From NCBI RefSeq assembly GCF_002953135.1, contig NZ_CP026372.1, positions 1,922,001 through 1,986,000 of the forward strand: a stretch of DNA of 64,000 bases, written 5' to 3'. A program made the position numbers and the translations under genes. Shown here in pieces: positions 54,988-63,205 of this stretch (the stretch's first letter is position 1; every line of letters starts with the position of its first letter). This DNA is from Sphingobium sp. SCG-1 (GTDB lineage Bacteria; Pseudomonadota; Alphaproteobacteria; Sphingomonadales; Sphingomonadaceae). The notes beneath the pieces were generated by a model. That model was given only the letters and a program-made list of their open reading frames with translations, made no database searches and was not told where the DNA came from.

Positions 54988-55297
54988 AAAGCCCACACAG
55001 GTTGTCGACAACCGTCACTATGACGTTGTCGTCGCGCCGCACATCACCGAAAAGGCGACGTTGCTTTCTGAGAACAACGCGGTTGTTTTCAAGGTCGCCA
55101 ACGACGCTACCAAGCCTGAAATCAAGGCAGCTATCGAAGCGCTGTTCGGCGTGACGGTGAAGGCTGTGAACACCATTGTCCAAAAGGGCAAGGTGAAGCG
55201 CTGGAAGGGCAAGCCCTACAAGCGTTCCGATTTCAAGAAGGCGATCGTCACGCTTACTGCCGACAGTAAGCAAATTGACGTCACCACCGGTATTTGA
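54980..55297 (+). CDS. rplW: 50S ribosomal protein L23
   Basis: The product is 105 residues. VVAPHITEKATLLSENNAVV is the family opening; GKVKRWKGKPYKRSDFKKA follows. It sits at the tunnel exit and docks SRP and trigger factor. Start overlaps the rplD stop. Confidence 0.96.
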   Translation: MAKKPTQVVDNRHYDVVVAPHITEKATLLSENNAVVFKVANDATKPEIKAAIEALFGVTVKAVNTIVQKGKVKRWKGKPYKRSDFKKAIVTLTADSKQIDVTTGI

Positions 55298-55307
55298 GGC
55301 GGGATAG

Positions 55308-56144
55308 ATGGCACTCAAGCATTATAATCCGACCAGCCCCGCACGCCGCGGCCTTATCCTCGTCGATCGGTCTGCGCTGCACAAGGGCAAGCCCGTCAAG
55401 GCGCTGACCGAAGGTAAGCACAAGACCGGTGGCCGCAACAACAAGGGTCATGTGACCTCGCGCGGCATCGCCGGTGGTCACAAGCAGCGGTATCGCATCA
55501 TCGACTTCAAGCGTCGCAAGTGGGACGTCGAAGGCACGGTGGAGCGTCTGGAATATGACCCCAACCGTACTGCGTTCATTGCGCTGGTCAGCTATCCCGA
55601 TGGCGAGCAGTCGTACATTCTGGCTCCCCAGCGTCTTGCGCCGGGTGACAAGGTGATCGCGGCGAAGAAGACGGACGTGAAGCCGGGCAACGCTATGGAA
55701 CTGGGCCAGATGCCGGTCGGCACGATTTTCCACAATGTGGAAATGAAGCCGGGCAAGGGCGGTCAGCTCGCACGTTCCGCTGGCACCTATGCGCAGCTGG
55801 TCGGTCGTGATCGCGGCATGGTGATGGTTCGCCTGAACTCTGGTGAACAGCGCTACATCCGTGCGGAATGCATGGGGACGGTGGGTGCGGTGTCGAACCC
55901 CGACAATGCGAACACCAACCTTGCCAAGGCTGGTCGTAACCGCTGGTTGGGAAAGCGTCCGCTGACACGCGGCGTTGCAAAGAACCCGGTCGACCATCCG
56001 CATGGTGGTGGTGAAGGCCGGACGTCCGGTGGTCGTCATCCAGTGACGCCATGGGGTAAGCCGACCAAGGGTGCACGCACCCGCCATAACAAGTCGACCG
56101 ACAACATGATCATCCGGTCACGTCACGCCAAGAAGAAGAGGTAA
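55308..56144 (+). CDS. rplB: 50S ribosomal protein L2
   Basis: The product is 278 residues, full length. Conserved NNKGHVTSRGIAGGHKQRYR and C-terminal NPVDHPHGGGEGRTSGGRHP, which includes the histidine near the peptidyl-transferase centre. GGCGGG ribosome binding sequence upstream; three bases before rpsS. Confidence 0.97.
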   Translation: MALKHYNPTSPARRGLILVDRSALHKGKPVKALTEGKHKTGGRNNKGHVTSRGIAGGHKQRYRIIDFKRRKWDVEGTVERLEYDPNRTAFIALVSYPDGEQSYILAPQRLAPGDKVIAAKKTDVKPGNAMELGQMPVGTIFHNVEMKPGKGGQLARSAGTYAQLVGRDRGMVMVRLNSGEQRYIRAECMGTVGAVSNPDNANTNLAKAGRNRWLGKRPLTRGVAKNPVDHPHGGGEGRTSGGRHPVTPWGKPTKGARTRHNKSTDNMIIRSRHAKKKR

Positions 56145-56147
56145 GCG

Positions 56148-56423
56148 ATGGCTCGTTCCGTCTGGAAAGGTCCGTTCGTGGACCTCAGCCTTCTGAAGAA
56201 GGCAGAAACCGCACAGGAAACGAATGCGCGCGCTCCGATCAAGACCTGGTCGCGCCGTTCCACGATCCTGCCGCAGTTCGTTGGCCTGACGTTCAACGTC
56301 TATAATGGCCGCAAGCACGTTCCCGTTTCGGTGAACGAGGAAATGGTCGGTCACAAGCTGGGTGAATTTGCGCCGACGCGCTACTTCCCCGGTCACGCTG
56401 CCGACAAGAAGGGCAAGCGCTAA
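56148..56423 (+). CDS. rpsS: 30S ribosomal protein S19
   Basis: The product is 91 residues. MARSVWKGPFVDLSLLKKAE and VGHKLGEFAPTRYFPGHAAD are typical. It forms the head complex with S13. It shares its last base with the rplV start, indicating coupled translation. Confidence 0.96.
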   Translation: MARSVWKGPFVDLSLLKKAETAQETNARAPIKTWSRRSTILPQFVGLTFNVYNGRKHVPVSVNEEMVGHKLGEFAPTRYFPGHAADKKGKR

Positions 56424-56809
56424 TGGGCAAGGAAAAGTCCCCTCGTCGGGTTGCCGACAATGAGGCTCTGGCCGTCGGCACCACCATCCGTGGTTCGGCG
56501 CAGAAGCTGAACCTGGTGGCGGCGCTGATCCGCGGTCGCAAGGTCGAGGACGCGCTAAACGTCCTGACCTTTTCGACCAAGGCGATGGCAGTCGACGTTC
56601 GCAAGGTGCTGGCTTCGGCCATTGCCAACGCGGAAAACAATCACAATCTGGACGTCGATGCGCTGGTCGTCGCCGAAGCATCGGTCGGCAAGGCGCTGAC
56701 GATGAAGCGGTTCCATACCCGCGGTCGTGGCAAGTCCACCCGTATCCTGAAGCCGTTCAGCCGCGTCCGCATCGTGGTGCGCGAACAGGCAGAAGAGGCA
56801 GAGGCGTAA
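56423..56809 (+). CDS. rplV: 50S ribosomal protein L22
   Basis: The product is 128 residues, slightly longer at the N-terminus than the E. coli form. The beta-hairpin that reaches the exit tunnel (KRFHTRGRGKSTRILKPFSR) is intact, with no macrolide-type deletion visible. Start overlaps the rpsS stop by one base. Confidence 0.96.
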   Translation: MGKEKSPRRVADNEALAVGTTIRGSAQKLNLVAALIRGRKVEDALNVLTFSTKAMAVDVRKVLASAIANAENNHNLDVDALVVAEASVGKALTMKRFHTRGRGKSTRILKPFSRVRIVVREQAEEAEA

Positions 56810-56812
56810 GTC

Positions 56813-57508
56813 ATGGGTCACAAGAGCAATCCGATCGGTCTGCGTCTGCAGATCAACCGCACCTGGGACAGCCGTTGGTACGCCGAGGGTTCGGACTATG
56901 GCCGTCTTCTGATGGAAGACATCAAGATCCGCACATTCATCTTCAAGACGCTGCCGCAGGCTGCGATCTCGAAGGTGGTGATCGAGCGTCCGGCCAAGCT
57001 GTGCCGCGTGTCGATCTATGCGGCGCGTCCTGGTGTGATCATCGGCAAGAAGGGTGCTGACATCGAGAAGCTTCGCAAGAAGCTAGGCGAGTTCACCACC
57101 TCCGACGTGAGCCTGAACATCGTTGAAATCCGGAAGCCGGAAATCGACAGCCGTCTTGTTGCACAGGGCGTTGCCGATCAGCTGGAACGCCGTATCGCAT
57201 TCCGTCGCGCCATGAAGCGTGCGGTTCAGTCCGCGCTGCGTCTGGGTGCCGAAGGCATCAAGATCACCTGCGGCGGTCGTCTTGGCGGCGCTGAAATCGC
57301 GCGCGTCGAGTGGTATCGTGAAGGACGCGTTCCGCTGCACACGCTGCGCGGTAACGTCGATTATGCCGAAGCGACGGCACACACCGCTTATGGCGTGTGC
57401 GGCGTGAAGGTTTGGATCTTCAAGGGCGAAATCCTGGGCCATGATCCAATGGCGACCGACCGGCTTATGCTGGAGGCTCAGACCTCCGGCGTGCGCCCGG
57501 CGCGCTGA
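56813..57508 (+). CDS. rpsC: 30S ribosomal protein S3
   Basis: The product is 231 residues. It opens MGHKSNPIGLRLQINRTWDS. The KH domain has VIIGKKGADIEKLRKKLGEF, and the C-terminal part has GGRLGGAEIARVEWYREGRV. It helps form the mRNA entry pore. Confidence 0.97.
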   Translation: MGHKSNPIGLRLQINRTWDSRWYAEGSDYGRLLMEDIKIRTFIFKTLPQAAISKVVIERPAKLCRVSIYAARPGVIIGKKGADIEKLRKKLGEFTTSDVSLNIVEIRKPEIDSRLVAQGVADQLERRIAFRRAMKRAVQSALRLGAEGIKITCGGRLGGAEIARVEWYREGRVPLHTLRGNVDYAEATAHTAYGVCGVKVWIFKGEILGHDPMATDRLMLEAQTSGVRPAR

Positions 57509-57524
57509 ATAGGGTAGACGCATC

Positions 57525-57956
57525 ATGCTGCAACCGAAGAAAATGAAGTTTCGCAAGGCTTTCAAGGGCCGGATCAAGGGGGAGGCCAAGGGTGGCACCG
57601 ACTTGAACTTCGGGTCTTATGGCCTCAAGGCGATGGAACCGGAACGTCTGACCGCGCGTCAGATCGAAGCCGCCCGTCGTGCGATCACACGTCACATTCG
57701 CCGTCAGGGCCGTTTGTGGATCCGTATCTTCCCCGACGTTCCGGTGTCGAAGAAGCCTGCCGAAGTCCGTCAGGGCAAGGGCAAGGGTTCGATCGAATAT
57801 TGGGCAGCACGGGTGAAGCCGGGCCGCATCCTGTTCGAGCTGGACGGCGTTCCCGGCCCGCTGGCCGCCGAAGCTTTCTCGCGCGCTGCGATGAAGCTGC
57901 CCATCAAGACCAAGGTCGTTGCCCGTCTCGGCGACACCTCGCATCTGGGAGCTTAG
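57525..57956 (+). CDS. rplP: 50S ribosomal protein L16
   Basis: The product is 143 residues. MLQPKKMKFRKAFKGRIKG, then FGSYGLKAMEPERLTARQIE and GKGKGSIEYWAARVKPGRIL are family hallmarks. It positions tRNA in the A site. Five bases before rpmC. Confidence 0.97.
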   Translation: MLQPKKMKFRKAFKGRIKGEAKGGTDLNFGSYGLKAMEPERLTARQIEAARRAITRHIRRQGRLWIRIFPDVPVSKKPAEVRQGKGKGSIEYWAARVKPGRILFELDGVPGPLAAEAFSRAAMKLPIKTKVVARLGDTSHLGA

Positions 57957-57961
57957 AGGAT

Positions 57962-58165
57962 ATGGCAAACGTAGCTGACCTCAAGACCAAGTCCGACGAC
58001 GAGCTTTCGACCGAGCTTGGCAATCTGAAGCGCGAGCAGTTCAACCTCCGCTTTCAGGCCGCGACGAACCAGCTGGAAAAGCCCAGCCGGGTGAAGGTCG
58101 TTCGTCGCTCGATCGCACAGATCAAGACGTTGCAGGGCGAACGCGCCCGCGCAGCGGCCAAGTAA
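57962..58165 (+). CDS. rpmC: 50S ribosomal protein L29
   Basis: The product is 67 residues from ATG 57962 (MANVADLKTKSDDELSTELG), preceded by GAGGA; a longer open frame starts inside rplP and is not used. LKREQFNLRFQAATNQLEKP is the helical hairpin of L29. It lies near the tunnel exit with L23. Confidence 0.95.
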   Translation: MANVADLKTKSDDELSTELGNLKREQFNLRFQAATNQLEKPSRVKVVRRSIAQIKTLQGERARAAAK

Positions 58166-58179
58166 GGAAGGAACGCATC

Positions 58180-58443
58180 ATGCCCAAGCGCGTGCTTACG
58201 GGAACGATCGTTTCCGACAAGACCGACAAGACGGTAGTGGTCCGCGTAGAGCGCAAGGTTAAGCACCCGCTCTACGGCAAGATCATTCGCCGTTCGAAGA
58301 AGTATCACGCTCATGACGAAGCGAATGCCTATCACGAAGGTGAGACGGTTCGCATCGAGGAGACCGCGCCGATCTCGAAGCTGAAGACCTGGAAGGTAAT
58401 CGAGCGGGTAGATACGCACAAGTCGCCCGAAGTCGCTTCCTGA
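58180..58443 (+). CDS. rpsQ: 30S ribosomal protein S17
   Basis: The product is 87 residues. MPKRVLTGTIVSDKTDKTVV and KYHAHDEANAYHEGETVRIE mark the OB fold of S17. It is an early-assembly protein of the 30S body. AAGGAAGGA lies upstream. Confidence 0.96.
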   Translation: MPKRVLTGTIVSDKTDKTVVVRVERKVKHPLYGKIIRRSKKYHAHDEANAYHEGETVRIEETAPISKLKTWKVIERVDTHKSPEVAS

Positions 58444-58519
58444 GCTGACACGAACACGGAACTCCCGAGGTCAGTCTCTGACGAAGCCCCGGAAAGCCAA
58501 GTAAGAAGGAACCGGATCC

Positions 58520-58888
58520 ATGATCCAGATGCAGTCAAATCTTGAGGTTGCCGATAACAGCGGCGCCAAGCGCGTTCAGTGCATCAAGGTACTTGGCGGC
58601 TCCAAGCGCCGCTTCGCGAGCGTAGGCGACATCATCGTCGTCTCCGTGAAGGAAGCTACGCCGCGCGGCCGCGTGAAGAAAGGTGACGTGCATCGTGCCG
58701 TCATCGTGCGTACCGCCAAGGATATCCGCCGTGCAGACGGTTCGGTCATCCGTTTCGACGGTAACGCCGCAGTCCTCGTCAACAAGAACGAGGAGCCGAT
58801 CGGCACCCGTATCTTTGGCCCGGTGGTTCGTGAACTGCGCGCGCGCAAGCACATGAAGATCATCAGCCTTGCTCCTGAGGTGCTGTAA
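58520..58888 (+). CDS. rplN: 50S ribosomal protein L14
   Basis: The product is 122 residues. MIQMQSNLEVADNSGAKRVQ and GDVHRAVIVRTAKDIRRADG are typical. It contacts L19 and the bridge to 30S. First gene of the spc-type section, 76 bases after rpsQ, with AAGAAGGAA upstream. Confidence 0.97.
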   Translation: MIQMQSNLEVADNSGAKRVQCIKVLGGSKRRFASVGDIIVVSVKEATPRGRVKKGDVHRAVIVRTAKDIRRADGSVIRFDGNAAVLVNKNEEPIGTRIFGPVVRELRARKHMKIISLAPEVL

Positions 58889-59205
58889 TGAGCGCTGCAC
58901 GTATCAAGAAGGGCGACAAGGTCGTCGTGCTTGCCGGCAAGGACAAGGGCCGCACCGGCACCGTCCTGCAGATGTTCCCGAAGGAGGACAAAGTCCTCGT
59001 CGAGGGCGTCAATGTGCATGCACGGCACCGCAAGGCCGACCAGTCGAACCCGCAGGGCGGGATCGATCGCAAGCCTGCGCCGCTGCACATTTCCAACGTC
59101 GCGATTGCCGGACCGGACAACAAGCCAACCCGCATTCGCTTCGAAACCAAGGACGGCAAGAAGGTCCGCGTGGCCGTGAAGTCCGGGGAGAGCATCGATG
59201 GCTGA
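58888..59205 (+). CDS. rplX: 50S ribosomal protein L24
   Basis: The product is 105 residues with the KOW motif KKGDKVVVLAGKDKGRTGTV at 8-27. It is an assembly-initiating protein of the 50S. The start shares one base with the rplN stop and the end overlaps rplE by eight bases, so translation is coupled. Confidence 0.96.
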   Translation: MSAARIKKGDKVVVLAGKDKGRTGTVLQMFPKEDKVLVEGVNVHARHRKADQSNPQGGIDRKPAPLHISNVAIAGPDNKPTRIRFETKDGKKVRVAVKSGESIDG

Positions 59206-59776
59206 TGAAAAGTACACGCCGCGTATGCGGTCGCTCTATGACGAGACGATCGTCAAGGCGATGACCGAGAAGTTCGGTTACAAGAACCACATGGAAGTTC
59301 CGAAGATCGAGAAGATCGTTCTGAACATGGGTGTGGGCGAAGCGACGCAGGACAAGAAGAAGGTCACTGCCGCCGCCGAGGAAATGGAACTGATCGCTGG
59401 CCAAAAGCCGGTCATCACCAAGGCCAAGAAGTCGATCGCACAGTTCAAGCTGCGCGAAGGCATGCCGATCGGCGCGAAGGTAACGCTTCGACGTGAGCGC
59501 ATGTACGAGTTCCTGGACCGGATCATCACCGTCGCTATGCCTCGTATCCGCGATTTCCGTGGTCTGAATCCCAAGTCTTTCGATGGCCGTGGCAACTACG
59601 CCTTCGGGATCAAGGAACAGATCATTTTCCCGGAAATCAACTATGACCGCATCGAACGTGTGCGTGGCATGGACATCATCGTCACCACGACCGCGAAGAC
59701 GGACGACGAGGCGCGCGAGCTGCTGCGCCTGTTCGGTTTCCCGTTCCCGGTTGAAGAGGCAAAGCAGGCCGCGTGA
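59198..59776 (+). CDS. rplE: 50S ribosomal protein L5
   Basis: The product is 192 residues. It has KIEKIVLNMGVGEATQDKKK, GQKPVITKAKKSIAQFKLRE and GRGNYAFGIKEQIIFPEINY. It binds 5S rRNA and contacts the P-site tRNA. It carries a short N-terminal extension relative to E. coli. Confidence 0.97.
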   Translation: MADEKYTPRMRSLYDETIVKAMTEKFGYKNHMEVPKIEKIVLNMGVGEATQDKKKVTAAAEEMELIAGQKPVITKAKKSIAQFKLREGMPIGAKVTLRRERMYEFLDRIITVAMPRIRDFRGLNPKSFDGRGNYAFGIKEQIIFPEINYDRIERVRGMDIIVTTTAKTDDEARELLRLFGFPFPVEEAKQAA

Positions 59777-59811
59777 GCGGACCTGCCAGAGAAAGGAAGA
59801 GAACTTAAGTC

Positions 59812-60117
59812 ATGGCGAAACTGAGTTCCATCAACAAGAACGAACGGCGCAAGAAGCTGGTGAAGAAGTATGCCGGCAAATATGCCCGGCTGAAGGCAGT
59901 TGCTGCCGACACCAGCGCCGATGACGGTGAGCGTCTTATCGCACGCCTCAAGATGGCTGAGATTCCCCGCAACGGGAATCCCACACGCATTCGCAATCGT
60001 TGCGAAGTGACCGGTCGTCCGCGTGCCTATTACCGCAAATTCCGGCTCTGCCGTATTCAGCTGCGCGATCTGGCCAATAAGGGCCTGATCCCCGGCGTCA
60101 CCAAGTCGAGCTGGTAA
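59812..60117 (+). CDS. rpsN: 30S ribosomal protein S14 (zinc-independent form)
   Basis: The product is 101 residues, the long form. It lacks the CxxC...CxxC zinc pairs; the C-terminal NRCEVTGRPRAYYRKFRLCR has only single cysteines. Located in the 30S head near S3 and S10. Confidence 0.96.
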   Translation: MAKLSSINKNERRKKLVKKYAGKYARLKAVAADTSADDGERLIARLKMAEIPRNGNPTRIRNRCEVTGRPRAYYRKFRLCRIQLRDLANKGLIPGVTKSSW

Positions 60118-60129
60118 GGATATCAACTC

Positions 60130-60525
60130 ATGGCATTGACCGATCCACTGGGTGATATGCTCACCCGCATCCGCAACGGCCAGCAGGCGAAGAAGGACAG
60201 CGTTATGTCCCCGGCGTCGAAGCTGCGTGCGCGCGTTCTCGACGTGCTGCAGCGTGAAGGCTATATTCGCGGATATTCCGAAGAAGACCTGGGCAAGCAT
60301 CCCGGCCTGCGCATCGAACTGAAATATTTCGAAGGCCAGCCCGCGATCAAGCATGTTGCCCGCGTCTCGAAGCCTGGCCGTCGCGTTTATTCCGGTTCGA
60401 AAGATCTGCCGGTTATTCGCAATGGCCTGGGCATCACCATCGTATCGACACCGCGTGGCGTTCTGTCCGACGCCGAAGCGCGTGAGCAGAATGTCGGTGG
60501 CGAAGTGCTGGCGGAGGTATTCTGA
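60130..60525 (+). CDS. rpsH: 30S ribosomal protein S8
   Basis: The product is 131 residues. MALTDPLGDMLTRIRNGQQA and VISTPRGV-type C-terminus (reads IVSTPRGVLSDAEAREQNVG) are present. In E. coli S8 represses the spc operon; that control here is inference. The last base overlaps the rplF start. Confidence 0.96.
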   Translation: MALTDPLGDMLTRIRNGQQAKKDSVMSPASKLRARVLDVLQREGYIRGYSEEDLGKHPGLRIELKYFEGQPAIKHVARVSKPGRRVYSGSKDLPVIRNGLGITIVSTPRGVLSDAEAREQNVGGEVLAEVF

Positions 60526-61058
60526 TGAGCCGCATCGGTAAAAAGCCGGTCGCGATTCCCTCGGGAGTTACAGCGACCATCGAAGGCAAGCAGCTTTCGG
60601 TAAAGGGCCCCAAGGGCACCCTCGCTATGCCGCTGCGTGACGAGATCAGCTACACGGTCGAGGAGGGCGGCATTTCGGTGCAGCCTGCCAACAAGACCAA
60701 GGCGGCTCGCGCGTTCTGGGGCATGCAGCGCACGCTGGTGCAGAACCTGATCACGGGTGTCACCGATGGTTTCACCAAGACGCTGCTGATCACGGGTGTC
60801 GGTTACCGCGCGAACTCGCAGGGTAAGAACCTGAAGTTGCAGCTTGGTTACAGCCATGACGTCGATTTTGCGATTCCCGAGGGGATCACGATCGCGACGC
60901 CGGACAACACCACGATCAACATCACCGGCAACGACAAGCAGCAGGTCGGCCAGGTCGCCGCTGAAATCCGCCGTTGGCGCAAGCCGGAGCCTTACAAGGG
61001 CAAGGGCATCAAATATGCGGGCGAGTTCATCTTCCGCAAAGAAGGCAAGAAGAAGTAA
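60525..61058 (+). CDS. rplF: 50S ribosomal protein L6
   Basis: The product is 177 residues. SRIGKKPVAIPSGVTATIEG and the C-terminal signature RKPEPYKGKGIKYAGEF are present. It is near the factor-binding site of the 50S. Confidence 0.97.
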   Translation: MSRIGKKPVAIPSGVTATIEGKQLSVKGPKGTLAMPLRDEISYTVEEGGISVQPANKTKAARAFWGMQRTLVQNLITGVTDGFTKTLLITGVGYRANSQGKNLKLQLGYSHDVDFAIPEGITIATPDNTTINITGNDKQQVGQVAAEIRRWRKPEPYKGKGIKYAGEFIFRKEGKKK

Positions 61059-61061
61059 GCC

Positions 61062-61421
61062 ATGGCGAAACTCTCTCTCTTCGATCGGCGCCGTCAGCGC
61101 GTCCGTACCGCCCTCAAGGCACGCTCGGGCCAGAACCCGCGTCCGCGCCTGTCCATCCACCGTTCGGGCCGGCACATCTATGCCCAGGTCATCGACGACG
61201 CGCAGGGCCACACGGTCGCGGCCGCTTCGACCCTGGAAAAGGATGTCCGGGGCCAGGTTGGCTGCACCAAGGACGCAGCTGCCGAAGTTGGCAAGCGCAT
61301 CGCGGCTGCCGCAACCAAGGCTGGCGTGACCAAGGTCGTGTTCGACCGTGGAGGCTTCCTGTTTCATGGCCGCGTCAAGGCGCTGGCCGATGCCGCTCGT
61401 GAAGGCGGTCTGGAGTTCTGA
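61062..61421 (+). CDS. rplR: 50S ribosomal protein L18
   Basis: The product is 119 residues. RPRLSIHRSGRHIYAQVIDD and VVFDRGGFLFHGRVKALADA are typical. It binds 5S rRNA with L5. Three bases from rplF and two from rpsE. Confidence 0.96.
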   Translation: MAKLSLFDRRRQRVRTALKARSGQNPRPRLSIHRSGRHIYAQVIDDAQGHTVAAASTLEKDVRGQVGCTKDAAAEVGKRIAAAATKAGVTKVVFDRGGFLFHGRVKALADAAREGGLEF

Positions 61422-61423
61422 TC

Positions 61424-62149
61424 ATGGCAGACGAAAACAACATCGAAGCTGCAGCACCGGCAGCAGACGCACCTGGTGCGGCGCCCGCAGACAACCGTGG
61501 TCCCCGTCGGGGCCGTGGTGGTCCGGGTGGCGGCAACAACCGTGGCGGCAATGATCGCAATCGTGGTGGTCGTCGTGACGATCGCCGTGGCGGCAACCGC
61601 GACGAAGATCAGGGCGAAGAACTGATCGAGAAGTTGGTGCACATCAACCGTGTTTCCAAGACCGTTAAGGGCGGCAAGCGCTTCGGCTTTGCAGCACTTG
61701 TGGTGGTTGGCGACGGCAAGGGTCGTGCAGGCTTCGGCCATGGCAAGGCGCGCGAAGTGCCTGAAGCCATCAGCAAGGCGACGGCCGCTGCCAAGAAGGC
61801 AATGGTGCGCGTTCCTCTGAAGGAAGGCCGCACGCTGCATCATGATGGTCTTGGCCATTTCGGTGCCGGTAATGTGACTGTCCGTTCGGCACCTGCCGGT
61901 ACGGGTATCATCGCCGGTGGCCCGATGCGCGCCGTGTTCGAAAGCCTGGGCGTTGCCGACGTGGTGACTAAGTCCAACGGTACGTCGAACCCGTACAACA
62001 TGATCCGTGCTACCTTCGAGGCGCTGGGCGAACAGACCAGCCCCAAGGCGGTGGCGCAGCGTCGCGGTAAGAAGGTCGCCGACCTTCTGCGTCGTGGCGG
62101 GGCCAGTGTCGAAGTGGCGCAGGCTGACGCCGAAGCGATTGCGGAGTAA
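61424..62149 (+). CDS. rpsE: 30S ribosomal protein S5 with an RG-rich N-terminal extension
   Basis: The product is 241 residues, about 70 longer than the E. coli protein. The first ~65 residues are Ala rich, then Arg/Gly/Asn rich (RGPRRGRGGPGGGNNRGGND). The normal S5 begins at LIEKLVHINRVSKTVKGGKR, with GFGHGKAREVPEAISKATAA after it. S5 affects decoding accuracy and lines the mRNA entry site. Confidence 0.96.
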   Translation: MADENNIEAAAPAADAPGAAPADNRGPRRGRGGPGGGNNRGGNDRNRGGRRDDRRGGNRDEDQGEELIEKLVHINRVSKTVKGGKRFGFAALVVVGDGKGRAGFGHGKAREVPEAISKATAAAKKAMVRVPLKEGRTLHHDGLGHFGAGNVTVRSAPAGTGIIAGGPMRAVFESLGVADVVTKSNGTSNPYNMIRATFEALGEQTSPKAVAQRRGKKVADLLRRGGASVEVAQADAEAIAE

Positions 62150-62154
62150 GCAGT

Positions 62155-62334
62155 ATGGCAACCATCAAGATCAAGCAGATCGGTTCCCCGATTCGCCGCC
62201 CGGCCTCTCAGAAGGAGATTCTGATCGGCCTGGGTCTCAACAAGATGCACCGCGTGGTGGAACTGAACGACAGCCCGGAAATCCGTGGCATGATCGCGAA
62301 GCTGCCGCACATGGTGGCGATCGTCGAGGGCTAA
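62155..62334 (+). CDS. rpmD: 50S ribosomal protein L30
   Basis: A 59-residue protein from ATG 62155 to TAA 62334. It reads MATIKIKQIGSPIRRPASQK, then LIGLGLNKMHRVVELNDSPE. Five bases after rpsE. It belongs to the 50S body. It is followed by a mid-operon terminator-like hairpin. Confidence 0.95.
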   Translation: MATIKIKQIGSPIRRPASQKEILIGLGLNKMHRVVELNDSPEIRGMIAKLPHMVAIVEG

Positions 62335-62366
62335 ACGCCTTTTCGACCAGACAGGTAATAAGCGGG

Positions 62367-62394
62367 AGAGGGGGAAACCCCTCTTTCGTATTTT
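62367..62394 (+). terminator. Intrinsic-terminator-like hairpin between rpmD and rplO
   Basis: AGAGGGG (62367-62373), GAAA loop, CCCCTCT (62378-62384), then TTCGTATTTT. A stable tetraloop stem with a T-rich tail inside the spc operon. It suggests partial termination, with rplO-secY possibly also served by another promoter. Confidence 0.6.
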
Positions 62395-62476
62395 AACGGG
62401 ATGGCGTAGCGGAGCGCTTCTCTATCCCGCTCCACTTCCGGAGCAGCGCGACAAAAGCGAAAGCGAGTGCACAATA

Positions 62477-63019
62477 ATGACTTTTAAATTGAACGAAATC
62501 AAAGACAATGAAGGCGCCCGCAAGGGCCGTATGCGCGTTGGACGCGGCATCGGTTCGGGCAAGGGCAAGACCGCTGGCCGTGGCCAGAAGGGTGCCAAGG
62601 CGCGTTCGGGCGTAGCGATCAACGGGTTCGAGGGTGGCCAGATGCCGCTCCACATGCGGATCCCTAAGCGCGGCTTCAACAACATCTTCGCCAAGGATTT
62701 CGCAACCGTGAACCTCGGCGCCGTGCAGAAGGCGATTGACGCCGGTAAGCTCGACGCGAAGGCCGTGGTCGATCAAGCAGCGTTGCGCGTCGCCAACATC
62801 TCGCGCGGCGGCAAGCACGGCGTTCGTCTGCTTGCCAAAGGCGAACTGACCGCCAGCGGGGTCAGCTTCTCGGTAGCAGGTGCTTCGGCTTCTGCGATCG
62901 CGGCTGTCGAAAAGGCCGGCGGCAAGGTCGAAGTGCTGGAAACCGTCTCGGCTGCCGAAAAGGCGAAGGCCAAGAAGGGCACCACGCTCGCCGCTGCAAA
63001 GGCCGCTGGCAAGAAGTGA
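62477..63019 (+). CDS. rplO: 50S ribosomal protein L15
   Basis: The product is 180 residues. RVGRGIGSGKGKTAGRGQKG and GFEGGQMPLHMRIPKRGFNN are hallmarks. The C-terminus is longer and Ala/Lys rich (AEKAKAKKGTTLAAAKAAGK). Late assembly protein of the 50S, 142 bases after rpmD. Confidence 0.96.
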   Translation: MTFKLNEIKDNEGARKGRMRVGRGIGSGKGKTAGRGQKGAKARSGVAINGFEGGQMPLHMRIPKRGFNNIFAKDFATVNLGAVQKAIDAGKLDAKAVVDQAALRVANISRGGKHGVRLLAKGELTASGVSFSVAGASASAIAAVEKAGGKVEVLETVSAAEKAKAKKGTTLAAAKAAGKK

Positions 63020-63041
63020 TTGCCCGAAAGGGTTGAATGCC

Positions 63042-63076
63042 TGACCCCGCTGCCCGATAATGGGTTGGCGGGGTCA
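63042..63076 (+). terminator. Hairpin between rplO and secY
   Basis: TGACCCCGC (63042-63050) pairs with GCGGGGTCA (63068-63076), followed by AGCGTTTCT. A strong stem with a weak T tract in the 186-base gap. Confidence 0.5.
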
Positions 63077-63205
63077 AGCGTTTCTATGTCCGCCAGCCGA
63101 CTAGCGGATGGTAGATGACACGCGTGCACTCGCCCGCTAAGGGAATTGCGAGTCCGGTGCCATCATCATGGCCCATCGCACAAGATTTGAAGGTTTGAAA
63201 AGCGC

